A stretch of DNA of 64,000 bases from Exiguobacterium sp. TNDT2 (GTDB taxonomy: Bacteria; Bacillota; Bacilli; Exiguobacteriales; Exiguobacteriaceae), in NCBI RefSeq assembly GCF_003331145.1, contig NZ_QLVE01000023.1, positions 1 through 64,000 of the forward strand, in the 5' to 3' direction. The notes beneath the pieces were generated by a model that was given only the letters and a program-made list of their open reading frames with translations, searched no databases and had not been told where the DNA came from. The position numbers and the translations under genes are program-made. Every line of letters begins with the position of its first letter. Position 1 is the stretch's first letter. Below are positions 54,202 to 62,848 of this stretch, piece after piece.

Positions 54202-54771
54202 ATGAACTATAAGCTGTTACATGAGAAGTTCGAACGGAGAAAGCAGTGGCTCGTCTTTGAGAAGGAAGAAGTCGTCCGTCGGGTGATGGTCCGCTACAAG
54301 GCACGAATCATCCCGAAGACGGACATCATGGATTTGGTGAACGACGACCAGTTGTCGTATGACCATATCTTCTGTTGCTTGACGATTGATGATCCGCGTA
54401 TACTCGATAAGATTTTTACCGCGAAGGAGAAAAAAGACCACCGTTGGGAACGTGACGATAACGCGCGACGTAGGATGGTGTACAACCATAAGGACGAGGC
54501 GCACCGGCGCTACAACCAGTTGATTCTCGATGAGATGGAAGGACGCCGGCTCGACATCATCTTTGAAAGCAAGGACGGAAAGTTCGTGACAGGCTTTTTG
54601 ACACGAGATATGTCGACCCAAGTCGCCTCTTATATTTATGCGCATACGGGAGGGGCAAAGTTCACGGGGCTGATCCCGCGCTCGATGTGGCCGCCGGATG
54701 TGACGGACGAAGAGTTCAAGCTGAGCTATCGATGGTATTTGGAAGCACTTGACGAATGGCACAAACTATAA
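54202..54771 (+). CDS. Cytosolic protein of unknown function
   Basis: About 189 residues, highly charged, no signal peptide or membrane segment. Helical N- and C-termini flank a middle region with RRMVYNHKDEAHRRYNQLILDEMEG. GAGGTGA precedes the ATG at 54202; in-frame codons upstream run into the ars terminator and are not credible. No family is recognised. It lies convergent with a diguanylate cyclase gene. Confidence 0.65.
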   Translation: MNYKLLHEKFERRKQWLVFEKEEVVRRVMVRYKARIIPKTDIMDLVNDDQLSYDHIFCCLTIDDPRILDKIFTAKEKKDHRWERDDNARRRMVYNHKDEAHRRYNQLILDEMEGRRLDIIFESKDGKFVTGFLTRDMSTQVASYIYAHTGGAKFTGLIPRSMWPPDVTDEEFKLSYRWYLEALDEWHKL

Positions 54772-54775
54772 TGAG

Positions 54776-54798
54776 CCCTTGATGCCGCGCATCAGGGG
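54776..54798. terminator. Hairpin between convergent genes
   Basis: CCCTTGATGC / GCATCAGGGG stem with a CGC loop, exactly filling the gap between two convergent stops. No strong T run on either side, so termination is plausible but weak. Confidence 0.5.
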
Positions 54799-55929
54799 TT
54801 AGTTCGCTTTCTTTTCATTCCATTTGCCGATCCGGTTCCGTCCGCTCCGCTTGGCGACGTATAGTCCGATATCGGCTTTTTTGACCAATCGGCTTGACGT
54901 GACAACTTTTGCTTCTGACGTGCTCGCAATCCCGATCGAGACGATGACGTCGATCGCAGAGCCGTCCGGTAATCGGAACGGCGCCTCAGCGATTTGGCGC
55001 AAATAGCGATTCCCGATGGCAACCCCTTGCGACAGCGAACAGTCCGCCAAGAGTACCGAAAACTCTTCCCCGCCATTGCGGCAGACCATGTCATCAGCCC
55101 GCGCCGTCTTCATCAAGCGAGTTCCTAATTCGACTAAGATGGCGTCACCGGCATCATGGCCATACGTATCATTGATCGATTTGAAATGATCGATGTCGAG
55201 CAAGAGCAAGACGACATCTTGTGTCCCGTTGAACACTTCTTCATCGACCCGCTTCATCTCTTCTTCGAAGCGACGACGATTGCCAAGCCCGGTCAACGCG
55301 TCGGTGAAAGCCGCTTCTTTATATTTCGAGATGAGCCGTTCCGAGCGTTGGATTTTATGGATGCCCCCGTAGACGATATGGAGCAGGAATCCGGCCGAGT
55401 ACCCGATGGTGATGAAGGCGAGGAGCGTCATCACATACGTTTCGATTTGATTATAATTGCTGACGTTTAACAATGAGAACAACGAGATGAATCCGAGGCT
55501 GATCGCATTGACGATTCGGATGTCCCGCGCCGGCTTGATTCGTTCACGGAACCATAGGAAAGCGACAGCGACCGATGCGGCGAGCGTGTAGTCGAGAAAC
55601 GTGATCAACAAAAGCGTCTCGGTCAAAATGAACGGCAAGACGAGAATGCTCGCGACATACGTGATGCGTACACCCGGCAGGCCGAAGTAGAGCGCCGACA
55701 TGATGATAGGGACAAACCCGTATTGAAAGTCGGCTTGCGCGTTCCACAACACGCCGTGGAGAGTGATCACGATGGATAGCCCGGCGAGTAAGAAGGAGAT
55801 GGTGACTTGCCGCCGGAGCGGGAGCTTCGTCGTCACACCGAGATTCGTGAGACGTGAAATGATATATAGGCCGACGAGCAACAGACTCGCATTTGCAATC
55901 AAGTTATTGATGAGATTCGTAAGTGACAT
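54799..55929 (-). CDS. Membrane diguanylate cyclase
   Basis: 376 residues. Six hydrophobic segments in residues 1-190 resemble the 5TM-receptor type sensor. The GGDEF domain is at about 205-370, with FTDALTGLGNRRRFEEE, DIDHFKSINDTYGHDAGD and an intact GGEEF near 285. No EAL or HD-GYP domain follows, so it should only synthesise c-di-GMP from GTP. AGAGGAGGAAT precedes the ATG. A TTGCAT-N18-TATATA promoter lies upstream. Confidence 0.9.
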   Translation of the reverse strand: MSLTNLINNLIANASLLLVGLYIISRLTNLGVTTKLPLRRQVTISFLLAGLSIVITLHGVLWNAQADFQYGFVPIIMSALYFGLPGVRITYVASILVLPFILTETLLLITFLDYTLAASVAVAFLWFRERIKPARDIRIVNAISLGFISLFSLLNVSNYNQIETYVMTLLAFITIGYSAGFLLHIVYGGIHKIQRSERLISKYKEAAFTDALTGLGNRRRFEEEMKRVDEEVFNGTQDVVLLLLDIDHFKSINDTYGHDAGDAILVELGTRLMKTARADDMVCRNGGEEFSVLLADCSLSQGVAIGNRYLRQIAEAPFRLPDGSAIDVIVSIGIASTSEAKVVTSSRLVKKADIGLYVAKRSGRNRIGKWNEKKAN

Positions 55930-55955
55930 ATGTATAAAATTCCTCCTCTAACTTC

Positions 55956-55985
55956 TATATACAGGCCAAACTGGCAATAATGCAA
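55956..55985 (-). promoter_or_regulatory. Promoter of the diguanylate cyclase gene
   Basis: Minus strand: TTGCAT (55985-55980), 18 bases, TATATA (55961-55956), 27 bases before the ATG. Confidence 0.45.
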
Positions 55986-56080
55986 TCGTTTTTTGCATGT
56001 CAAAAAAAGGATGTTCACCAACCGTTTACGTAAAGTGGAAGGTGTTAGGTGTTTGTCTAGAAAAACATTGAATTCAAGGA

Positions 56081-56115
56081 AGGAAACGTTTACAATTTTT
56101 GTGTAAGCGTTTTCC
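56081..56115. promoter_or_regulatory. Paired cre-like sites upstream of pullulanase
   Basis: TGTAAGCGTTTTCC at 56102-56115 (plus strand) and TGTAAACGTTTCCT at 56094-56081 (minus strand) each fit the CcpA cre pattern except near the last base. The two face each other across seven bases, making the whole stretch a large imperfect palindrome about 30 bases before the start codon. This predicts glucose repression of the secreted pullulanase. Confidence 0.6.
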
Positions 56116-56143
56116 TAATTTGATGCTACAAGGAGGGACCCAC

Positions 56144-59065
56144 ATGGTCAACAAACGATGGAAACAGGCATGGGCAGTTGTGCTAACGTTTGCACTAGTG
56201 TTCTCGATGTTTCCGATGTCATCGTCCGCTCTCGATAAAGGCAAGTCGACGCTCGTCGTCGTCCACTATCAAGAGGCACCGGACAATCAAACGGATTGGA
56301 ACTTATGGCTTTGGGCGAATAACCCAGATTACTTCCCGAACAAAGCCTTCGCCTTTAACGGCGAGGACGACTTCGGCAAGGTGGCGGCCTATGAATTCCC
56401 GGTCGACTCACCAGAAAAGCTCGGTCTCATCGTCCGTACGGACAACTGGGAGAAAGATAAAGGGTCGGAGAACGACCGTTTCATCACGAGCGATATGATT
56501 AAAGACGGCGTTGCAGAAGTGTGGATCAAGTCAGGCGACTCGAAGATCTATACGTCGAACCCGGACGGGGAGACGGCAGCAACGGATGTGGATATGAAAG
56601 TTCACTATTTCCGTTACGACAATACATACACCGACTGGGGTCTTTGGACCTGGCCGGACGGTGGAGACGGGCAAAGCATCACCTTCGATGAGACGGACGC
56701 CTTCGGCGGTGTGGCGAACGTGAAGTTCCCGAACCCGGAAGCGAAGAAACTTATCGGGCTCGTCACGAAAAAAGGAGAATGGGCCGAGAAAGACGGCGAA
56801 GACCGGTTCGCACTCAGCACGGCGAAAGAAATTTGGCTCGTCGAAGGGGATTCGACGATTTACTACTCAGAACCAGTTATTGACCGCTCGCCGAAAATCG
56901 TCTCGTTCGAGGCGGATACGTTCCGTCAAGCGAAACTCACGCTCAATCGCGTCATCGATGAGACGTTCTTGAGCGAATTGACGGTCGAAGGTGCGACGGT
57001 CGAGTCGGTTGAGAAATCAGGCGACAAATCGGTCACGGTCCGCTTCAGTGCCGATATCGACTTGGCGGCGGTCATCACGGCGAAACATTCGACGTTCGGA
57101 GATAAAGTGCTCCAAGCGGGCGACGTCCTCCGTTCACCGGAGTTCGATGCGAAGTACGCCTATGACGGCAAGCTCGGCGTGACATACAAGCACTCAAAAT
57201 CACAGTTCGTCCTGTGGGCCCCGACGGCTCAAGACGTCAAGCTCGAACTATGGAACATGCCGAAAACGCGTCCTGCTTCAGATAAAGACTTGAAGAAGAC
57301 GATTTCGATGAAGCGTGGCGAGCGCGGCACGTGGGTTGCTGAAGTACGCGGCGACTTGGATGGCATTGGCTATACGTACAACGTCAAGCACGCGTCAGGC
57401 AGCGTCCGCGCGGTCGACCCGTACGCGACGGCGGTCGGTGTGAACGGGGACCAAGGGGTCGTCGTCGACTTGAACGAGACGAAGCCGAAACGTTGGAACT
57501 CGATGAAACCGAAATTGGCGAAACGGACAGATGCCATCATCTATGAGACGCACGTCCGCGACTTGTCAATCTTTGACGTCACGTCAGACAAGTATGACTC
57601 AGGCATCACGAACAAAGGCAAATATCTCGGCGTCGTCGAGCCGGGGACACGTCTCCTCGTCAACGGCAAGAAGACAGCGACGAAGACAGGCCTCGACCAT
57701 ATTAAAGACCTCGGCGTCACGCACGTCCAGTTCATTCCGGTATACGACTACAACACGGCCTCGGTCGATGAGACGAAACCGGATGCATCGTACAACTGGG
57801 GCTATGACCCGAAAAACTATAACGCGCCGGAAGGCTCATACTCGACGAACCCGTATGACGCCAAAGTCCGGATTCGCGAGATGAAACAAATGATCCAAGG
57901 GCTCCATGACAACAACTTGCGCGCCGTCATGGACGTCGTCTATAACCACATGTTCGATGCGCAGGCGTCGAACTTGCACAAGATCGTCCCAGGATACTAC
58001 TATCGTTACACTGAAGGCGGCGACTTCGCGAACGGAACGGGCGTCGGCAACGACACCGCGTCGGAACGCAAGATGATGCAGAAGCTCATCGTCGACTCGG
58101 TCGTCTATTGGGCAAAAGAATACCATTGGGACGGGTTCCGTTTCGACCTCATGGGCATCCATGACGTCAAGACGATGAACCAAGTCCGTTCGGCGTTGAA
58201 CAAAGTGGATCCTTCCATCCTCATCTTCGGCGAAGGGTGGGACCTCAGCACACCGCTCGACCCGGCACTCAAGGCGAACCAAAAGAACGCCTACAAGATG
58301 CCAGGCGTCGCACACTTCAACGACAACATCCGCGACGGCTTGAAAGGCAGTGTCTTCGTCGACACGGACAACGGCTTCATCAATGGTAAAGCCGGCCTTG
58401 AGAACCGCATCAAGACGGGAATCGTCGGCGAAATCGACTATAGCGCCGACATCAAAGGCTTCACGAAAGAACCGACGCAAGCGATCACATACGTCGAAGC
58501 GCACGACAACCACACGCTCTGGGACAAGCTCGAACTCACGAACCCAGAAACGTCGGAAGCGGACCGCACGAAGATGCACCGTCTCGCGTCGAGCATTCTC
58601 TTGACGAGCCAAGGAACGACGTTCATCCATGCCGGTCAAGAGTTCATGCGCACGAAAGAAGGCGACCACAACTCGTACAAATCACCGGATCGCATCAACC
58701 AAATGGACTGGAAACGGGCCGCTGACCGTAAGGCGGACGTCCAGTACATGAAAGGCTTGATCGAGATGCGTAAAGACAACCCAGGTCTTCGCATGACGAA
58801 AGCGGTGGACGTGAAGAAAAACTTGAAATTCTACAAAGCCGAAGCGAACGTCATCAGCTACTCGATCGATGACAAAGCGCCAGGCCAGAAGAAAGACTTG
58901 TTCATCACGCACAACGCCAACGCCAAGACGGTCAAAGTGAAATTGCCGAGCGGGCAATGGAACCTCATCGTCGATGGCAAACAAGCGGGCACGAAGACGA
59001 TTAAACGCGTCTCAGGCTCAATCGATGTACCGGCTTACGGCTCGGTCGTCGTGAAACAACGCTAA
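56144..59065 (+). CDS. pulA: Secreted type I pullulanase
   Basis: About 973 residues. Signal peptide at about 1-33, then two CBM41-type starch-binding domains (WNLWLWANNPDYF; DWGLWTWPDGGDG), a linker domain, CBM48 near 345-450 and a GH13 barrel. YNWGYDP marks type I pullulanase. The catalytic residues are an Asp near 669 in FRFDLMG, a Glu near 697 in FGEGWD and an Asp near 789 in EAHDNH. It hydrolyses alpha-1,6 branches of pullulan and starch outside the cell. No LPXTG motif. AAGGAGGG selects the ATG at 56144. Confidence 0.95.
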   Translation: MVNKRWKQAWAVVLTFALVFSMFPMSSSALDKGKSTLVVVHYQEAPDNQTDWNLWLWANNPDYFPNKAFAFNGEDDFGKVAAYEFPVDSPEKLGLIVRTDNWEKDKGSENDRFITSDMIKDGVAEVWIKSGDSKIYTSNPDGETAATDVDMKVHYFRYDNTYTDWGLWTWPDGGDGQSITFDETDAFGGVANVKFPNPEAKKLIGLVTKKGEWAEKDGEDRFALSTAKEIWLVEGDSTIYYSEPVIDRSPKIVSFEADTFRQAKLTLNRVIDETFLSELTVEGATVESVEKSGDKSVTVRFSADIDLAAVITAKHSTFGDKVLQAGDVLRSPEFDAKYAYDGKLGVTYKHSKSQFVLWAPTAQDVKLELWNMPKTRPASDKDLKKTISMKRGERGTWVAEVRGDLDGIGYTYNVKHASGSVRAVDPYATAVGVNGDQGVVVDLNETKPKRWNSMKPKLAKRTDAIIYETHVRDLSIFDVTSDKYDSGITNKGKYLGVVEPGTRLLVNGKKTATKTGLDHIKDLGVTHVQFIPVYDYNTASVDETKPDASYNWGYDPKNYNAPEGSYSTNPYDAKVRIREMKQMIQGLHDNNLRAVMDVVYNHMFDAQASNLHKIVPGYYYRYTEGGDFANGTGVGNDTASERKMMQKLIVDSVVYWAKEYHWDGFRFDLMGIHDVKTMNQVRSALNKVDPSILIFGEGWDLSTPLDPALKANQKNAYKMPGVAHFNDNIRDGLKGSVFVDTDNGFINGKAGLENRIKTGIVGEIDYSADIKGFTKEPTQAITYVEAHDNHTLWDKLELTNPETSEADRTKMHRLASSILLTSQGTTFIHAGQEFMRTKEGDHNSYKSPDRINQMDWKRAADRKADVQYMKGLIEMRKDNPGLRMTKAVDVKKNLKFYKAEANVISYSIDDKAPGQKKDLFITHNANAKTVKVKLPSGQWNLIVDGKQAGTKTIKRVSGSIDVPAYGSVVVKQR

Positions 59066-59071
59066 AACGGG

Positions 59072-59104
59072 AGACCACGGCTCAATCGAGTGCGTGGTCT
59101 TTTT
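59072..59104 (+). terminator. Terminator of the pullulanase gene
   Basis: AGACCACG / CGTGGTCT stem with a 13-base loop, then TTTT. Confidence 0.8.
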
Positions 59105-59232
59105 GCAAGGGTTAAAAATAATGACATTAATTTGAAAATATATACAAAAGAGGGATTATTCCCCTTATTTTCAAAAACAGATACCTGTTTGATCGTTCCC
59201 GTCTTATATAATCAAGGTAATACGATATTTTT

Positions 59233-59802
59233 GTGACGGACGTCACACCGGGGAGTGGTGGAAATGGGCTTCTTCCGACCCCGCAGACTGGGAACCTGCT
59301 CGGTTTGACGAAGCGACAGCTCGCGAATATGAAACGAGAGGACTTCCGAAACCTGATTCATGAGGACGACCGGGGCGCGTTCGAGGCGGCGCTCGAGGCG
59401 GGCACGCTGACCCCGATCGAGGAATATGTCGAGACGATTCCGTCCTCGAGCCGCTTGATTCACGCCGGTATCACGATCATACGCCTGCGCGACCAAGACG
59501 TCGCGGTCGGCACATCACCGATCGTCATCATGCGGCGCGGCTTCAAGACGATTGCCTTTTACGCGTCAATCCGCCTGCCGGTCGACAGTGACCTGAGCCT
59601 CGTCATCTTGTTAGATGACGGGATGGCACCGTTCCCGATCCAAGTGACGCGTCTGACCGAACTTGCCAACGGGCTTTATCAATACGAGGCGTCCTATGAA
59701 CAGACGGTCGAACTCGAGAAACGATTGACCGCCTTAGAAAGTGAGAAACCGCGAGGCTTCACGATTCAAAAAGCGAAAGACTTGATTGATCAGACAGAAT
59801 GA
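59233..59802 (+). CDS. Unknown protein with uncertain N-terminus
   Basis: Up to 189 residues from GTG 59233, which lacks a good Shine-Dalgarno sequence. A well-placed GGGGAG...ATG at 59264 exists in the next frame but meets TGA at 59306 after 14 codons; adding one C to the CCCC run near 59279-59282 would fuse it as MGFFRPPQTGNLLGLTKRQ. TTG 59305 or ATG 59329 could also start the protein. The part FRNLIHEDDRGAFEAALEAG looks PAS-like, and a helical tail follows. No firm family. Confidence 0.55.
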   Translation: MTDVTPGSGGNGLLPTPQTGNLLGLTKRQLANMKREDFRNLIHEDDRGAFEAALEAGTLTPIEEYVETIPSSSRLIHAGITIIRLRDQDVAVGTSPIVIMRRGFKTIAFYASIRLPVDSDLSLVILLDDGMAPFPIQVTRLTELANGLYQYEASYEQTVELEKRLTALESEKPRGFTIQKAKDLIDQTE

Positions 59803-59804
59803 GT

Positions 59805-59831
59805 GCGAGCCTTCACTGGCTCGCTTTTTTT
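59805..59831 (+). terminator. Rho-independent terminator
   Basis: GCGAGCC / GGCTCGC stem, loop TTCACT, then seven T. Confidence 0.9.
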
Positions 59832-59908
59832 GTATGTCACAGGTGGAAACTCGGAGCGATTTTCTCTAAGATGAGAAGGACAGACTAAAGATAGAGGAGA
59901 TTGACGAT

Positions 59909-60982
59909 ATGGACATCGAGGCAGCCCGACACTTTTTCTCACAACTTGAAGGCGATTATACGGACCGGCTCGAGGCGATCGCCGTCGAGCTAGAGCGGAC
60001 GGGGACGTACACGCTCACGACCGAAGAGTTGACGGCAGGCGCGAAGCTCGCCTGGCGAAACTCGAACCGATGCATCGGCCGTCTGTTTTGGCAGACGCTC
60101 ACCGTCCGGGACGCACGGCACGTGACGACGTTCGACGAGGTGTTTGAGGCGCTCGTCAGCCATCTGCGCTACGCGACGAACGACGGGAAGGTTCGCTCGA
60201 CGATGACCGTGCTCCCGAACGAGTTTCGGCTCTTGAACACCCAACTCATCCGCTATGCCGCATATGAGACGGAAGATGGCATCATCGGCGACCCGTTATC
60301 GCTGACGATCACGAGGCAGGCCGAGCGACTCGGATGGGTCGGGCCGGGGACTGCATTCGACGTTTTGCCGCTCCTGATCACCGACGGGCGTGAGGTCCGA
60401 CTCCATGAACTGCCAGACGACGCAGTGCTCGAAATCGAGATTCGGCATGAGGCGTACGACTTGTTCGACGGACGAACGATCAAATGGCACGCCGTCCCGG
60501 CCATCGCCGACATGGAACTTGAGATCGGGGGCTTGCGCTTCACGTCGGTCCCGTTCAACGGCTGGTATATGGAGACGGAGATCGGGGCGCGCAACTTGGC
60601 CGATTCGGACCGCTATAATCTATTGCCGCTCGTCGGCGCGTCGCTCGGGCTCGATACGTCGAAAGAACGGACGCTTTGGCGCGATCGGGCCCTTGTCGAA
60701 TTGAACGTCGCCGTCCTGCAGTCGTTCGAGCAGGCCGGGGTGACGATTGTCGACCACCACACGGCGGCGAAGCAGTTCAACCGGTTCGAGAAGAACGAGC
60801 GTGACGCCGGACGTGACGTGACCGGTCAATGGAGCTGGCTCATCCCGCCGTTGTCACCGGCCGCGACGCACGTGTTCCATCGTCACTACAATGACGAAAT
60901 TGTGACGCCGAATTTATTTGCGCGCTCCGGTTGTCCGTTTTCTGCGTTTCAAGCGTTGGCAAAAGAGGAATCTAAAGCCTAG
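59909..60982 (+). CDS. nos: Bacterial nitric oxide synthase, oxygenase domain
   Basis: 357 residues, typical of the stand-alone bacterial enzyme without a reductase domain. WRNSNRCIGR near residue 50 contains the haem-ligand cysteine; RYATNDGKVRSTMTV, FNGWYMETEIGARNL and WSWLIPPLSPAATHVFH are conserved arginine/pterin-site regions. It converts arginine to NO and citrulline using borrowed electrons. In Bacillus relatives it protects against oxidants. GAGGAGATT precedes the ATG. Confidence 0.95.
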   Translation: MDIEAARHFFSQLEGDYTDRLEAIAVELERTGTYTLTTEELTAGAKLAWRNSNRCIGRLFWQTLTVRDARHVTTFDEVFEALVSHLRYATNDGKVRSTMTVLPNEFRLLNTQLIRYAAYETEDGIIGDPLSLTITRQAERLGWVGPGTAFDVLPLLITDGREVRLHELPDDAVLEIEIRHEAYDLFDGRTIKWHAVPAIADMELEIGGLRFTSVPFNGWYMETEIGARNLADSDRYNLLPLVGASLGLDTSKERTLWRDRALVELNVAVLQSFEQAGVTIVDHHTAAKQFNRFEKNERDAGRDVTGQWSWLIPPLSPAATHVFHRHYNDEIVTPNLFARSGCPFSAFQALAKEESKA

Positions 60983-61006
60983 AACCGAAATGAGAGGATG
61001 ATGAAC

Positions 61007-61417
61007 GTGGCAGTCCCGATTTGGAAACGAGCCGTTGCGAGTCAAATCGATCAATTTATTTTTCAGACACCGGCGAAACTCGTCGAGAAGGCGATTCGGA
61101 AAAAATTGCGGCCCGGTAAAAAAGTGAAACGTTACTATTTACCGACGCTCGTGACGATGGCCGGTGAAGTCTATTTCCTGTTGAGCAAAAACGGACAGAC
61201 GATCGGCGACCGAGTCGTCGGCATTAAAGTCGTGAGTCAGGACGGACGCCCGCTCTCGCTCGAGCAAGTCGTGAAGCGGACGCTTTATAAAGACGTCGTC
61301 TATCCCGCGACGCTCGGATTGCCGCTCCTGAAGGCGTTGCAACAAATCAAGTCAGGCAAAGCGACAGAATTGCCGCATGATGAGTTTGCCCATACGAAGT
61401 TGATTTCGACCCGATAA
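61007..61417 (+). CDS. RDD-family membrane protein
   Basis: About 136 residues. The RDD pattern is visible in RAVASQIDQFIF (first arginine and aspartate) and GQTIGDRVVGIKVVSQDG; hydrophobic segments are shorter than in most family members. GAGAGG at 60992-60997 fits GTG 61007 better than the ATGs at 60998 or 61001. It follows nos by 24 bases with no terminator, so the two probably share a transcript. Some RDD proteins act in Na+ efflux; here the function is unknown. Confidence 0.75.
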   Translation: MAVPIWKRAVASQIDQFIFQTPAKLVEKAIRKKLRPGKKVKRYYLPTLVTMAGEVYFLLSKNGQTIGDRVVGIKVVSQDGRPLSLEQVVKRTLYKDVVYPATLGLPLLKALQQIKSGKATELPHDEFAHTKLISTR

Positions 61418-61428
61418 GTCGAAGGCTG

Positions 61429-61462
61429 AGACAGAGCGATGATGCGTCGCCTGTCTTTTTTC
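61429..61462 (+). terminator. Rho-independent terminator
   Basis: AGACAG / CTGTCT outer stem with an inner GCGA / TCGC stem, then TTTTT. Confidence 0.8.
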
Positions 61463-61549
61463 ACGGGAATCGGTCGAGAAGGAACGAATCCGAAAAATAA
61501 GGTATAATAAAGTAGGAAAAAATTGAACGAGCAACGGAGGATTTTTGTT

Positions 61550-62401
61550 ATGACCAAAATCGCATGGATTACCGACAGTATGGCCAATTTCTCGAAAGAA
61601 GAGGCGGCCCGTCTCGGTGTCGATATCGTCCCAATTCAACTAATTGTCGACGGCAGCGGCTACAGTGAGGTCGACTTGTCAATCGAGGACTTGCACCGCT
61701 ACATGATCGACCAAAAGAAAGAGGCGAAGACGTCACAGCCGATTTTCGGCGACTTCATCGCTCGCTATGAGCGTTTGAAAGAAGAAGGGTATGACTGCGC
61801 CATCGCCGTGCATTGCTCGAACGGCTTGAGCTCGACCGTAAAAAACTCGAGCGCGGCGGCTGAGGCGGCCGGCTTCAAAGTGTACACGGTCGACTCGCAT
61901 GCGGCGCTCGAAGCGCAGCAAGAGCTCGTCCGTCTCGGACTTGCCGCTGAGGCCGAAGGGAAATCAGCTGAAGAGATTGTCGCCTTGCTCGAGGCGTGGC
62001 GCGACAAGAAGAACTTCTTCATGATCATCGGCAACATGGAGACGATGCGCCGCGGCGGTCGTGTCTCGTCCGGCGAGATGTTCCTCGCCAACATCTTGAA
62101 CATCAAACCGATTATCACGCTCGATGAGACCGGGAAAGTCATTCCTTTCAAAAAAGCGCGGTCGCTCAAGAAAGCGTACGCTGAGATGGTGACCGAGCTC
62201 GAACGCCGCCACGCCGCGAACGGGATTCGCAATAACCGCGTCTTCGTCCAGACGGCACTCGCGCCAGACATGCAATCGGATTTGATTGCGCTCATCCAAG
62301 CAAGAATGCCGGATCTTGAAATCGTCAAGACGCGTTTCTGTCCGTCGATCGCGGTCCACGCCGGTTTTGAGACGGTCGGGATTCTCTGGCTCGACGCATA
62401 A
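61550..62401 (+). CDS. DegV-family fatty-acid-binding protein
   Basis: About 283 residues. It begins KIAWITDSMANFSKEEAARLGVDIVPIQL and includes TSQPIFGDF, SNGLSSTVKNSS, NMETMRRGGRVSSGEMFLANILNIKPII, all diagnostic. DegV (FakB-like) proteins carry fatty acids to the FakA kinase. The ATG at 61550 follows CGGAGGA. A TATAAT at 61503-61508 lies upstream without a clear -35. The next gene starts 20 bases on and is likely co-transcribed. Confidence 0.92.
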   Translation: MTKIAWITDSMANFSKEEAARLGVDIVPIQLIVDGSGYSEVDLSIEDLHRYMIDQKKEAKTSQPIFGDFIARYERLKEEGYDCAIAVHCSNGLSSTVKNSSAAAEAAGFKVYTVDSHAALEAQQELVRLGLAAEAEGKSAEEIVALLEAWRDKKNFFMIIGNMETMRRGGRVSSGEMFLANILNIKPIITLDETGKVIPFKKARSLKKAYAEMVTELERRHAANGIRNNRVFVQTALAPDMQSDLIALIQARMPDLEIVKTRFCPSIAVHAGFETVGILWLDA

Positions 62402-62421
62402 CCAGAACAGGAGGGAGTCTG

Positions 62422-62745
62422 ATGGAAGCTGTCACCACACTTTCGGCGCTACAAGACCGGATTGCGGGCACGGACCAATTGCTCGTCTATGTCTCGCATC
62501 CGACCTGCAGTGTCTGCCACTCGCTCAAACCGCAAGTCGAGGCGATGCTGACGGAGTTCCCCGATATCGAGGCGGTCGCCATTGATTCGGACGAGGTACC
62601 GGAAATCGCCGGCGCCTATTCGATTTTCACCGTCCCGGTCGTCCTGTTTTTCCTCGGCGGAAGAGAAACGCTTCGCCGGGCCCGGTTCGTGCCAATCGGC
62701 GAACTGACGCATCAACTCGAGCGTCTCCAGGAGATGCGCGGCTGA
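62422..62745 (+). CDS. Thioredoxin-like protein with CSVC site
   Basis: 107 residues. A thioredoxin fold with VYVSHPTCSVCHSLKPQV, where the active site is C-S-V-C instead of C-G-P-C, and the cis-proline loop FTVPVVLFF. No signal peptide, so cytoplasmic. The changed site suggests a specialised reductant or bacillithiol-linked role, which is inference. AGGAGGG precedes the ATG. Confidence 0.85.
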   Translation: MEAVTTLSALQDRIAGTDQLLVYVSHPTCSVCHSLKPQVEAMLTEFPDIEAVAIDSDEVPEIAGAYSIFTVPVVLFFLGGRETLRRARFVPIGELTHQLERLQEMRG

Positions 62746-62773
62746 ATCCACAGACACCGTCTGTGGATTTTTT
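62746..62773 (+). terminator. Rho-independent terminator
   Basis: TCCACAGAC / GTCTGTGGA stem, loop ACC, then TTTTTT. Confidence 0.9.
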
Positions 62774-62848
62774 GGTTGTTTGCGCCTTAGACAGGGAATC
62801 GGGAAAGTAGTTGCGTCACTTTTTTGAATGAAGAAATGAGGAAGCACT

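Noticed and set aside
57836-58669. 277-codon open frame on the minus strand
   Set aside because: Antisense to the pullulanase catalytic barrel; no independent support.
59264-59308. A 14-codon peptide gene (MGFFRPRRLGTCSV) as a real small protein
   Set aside because: It has a good ribosome site, but its continuation in the neighbouring frame looks like a broken or coupled start of the larger gene, so it was reported as a finding rather than a separate gene.
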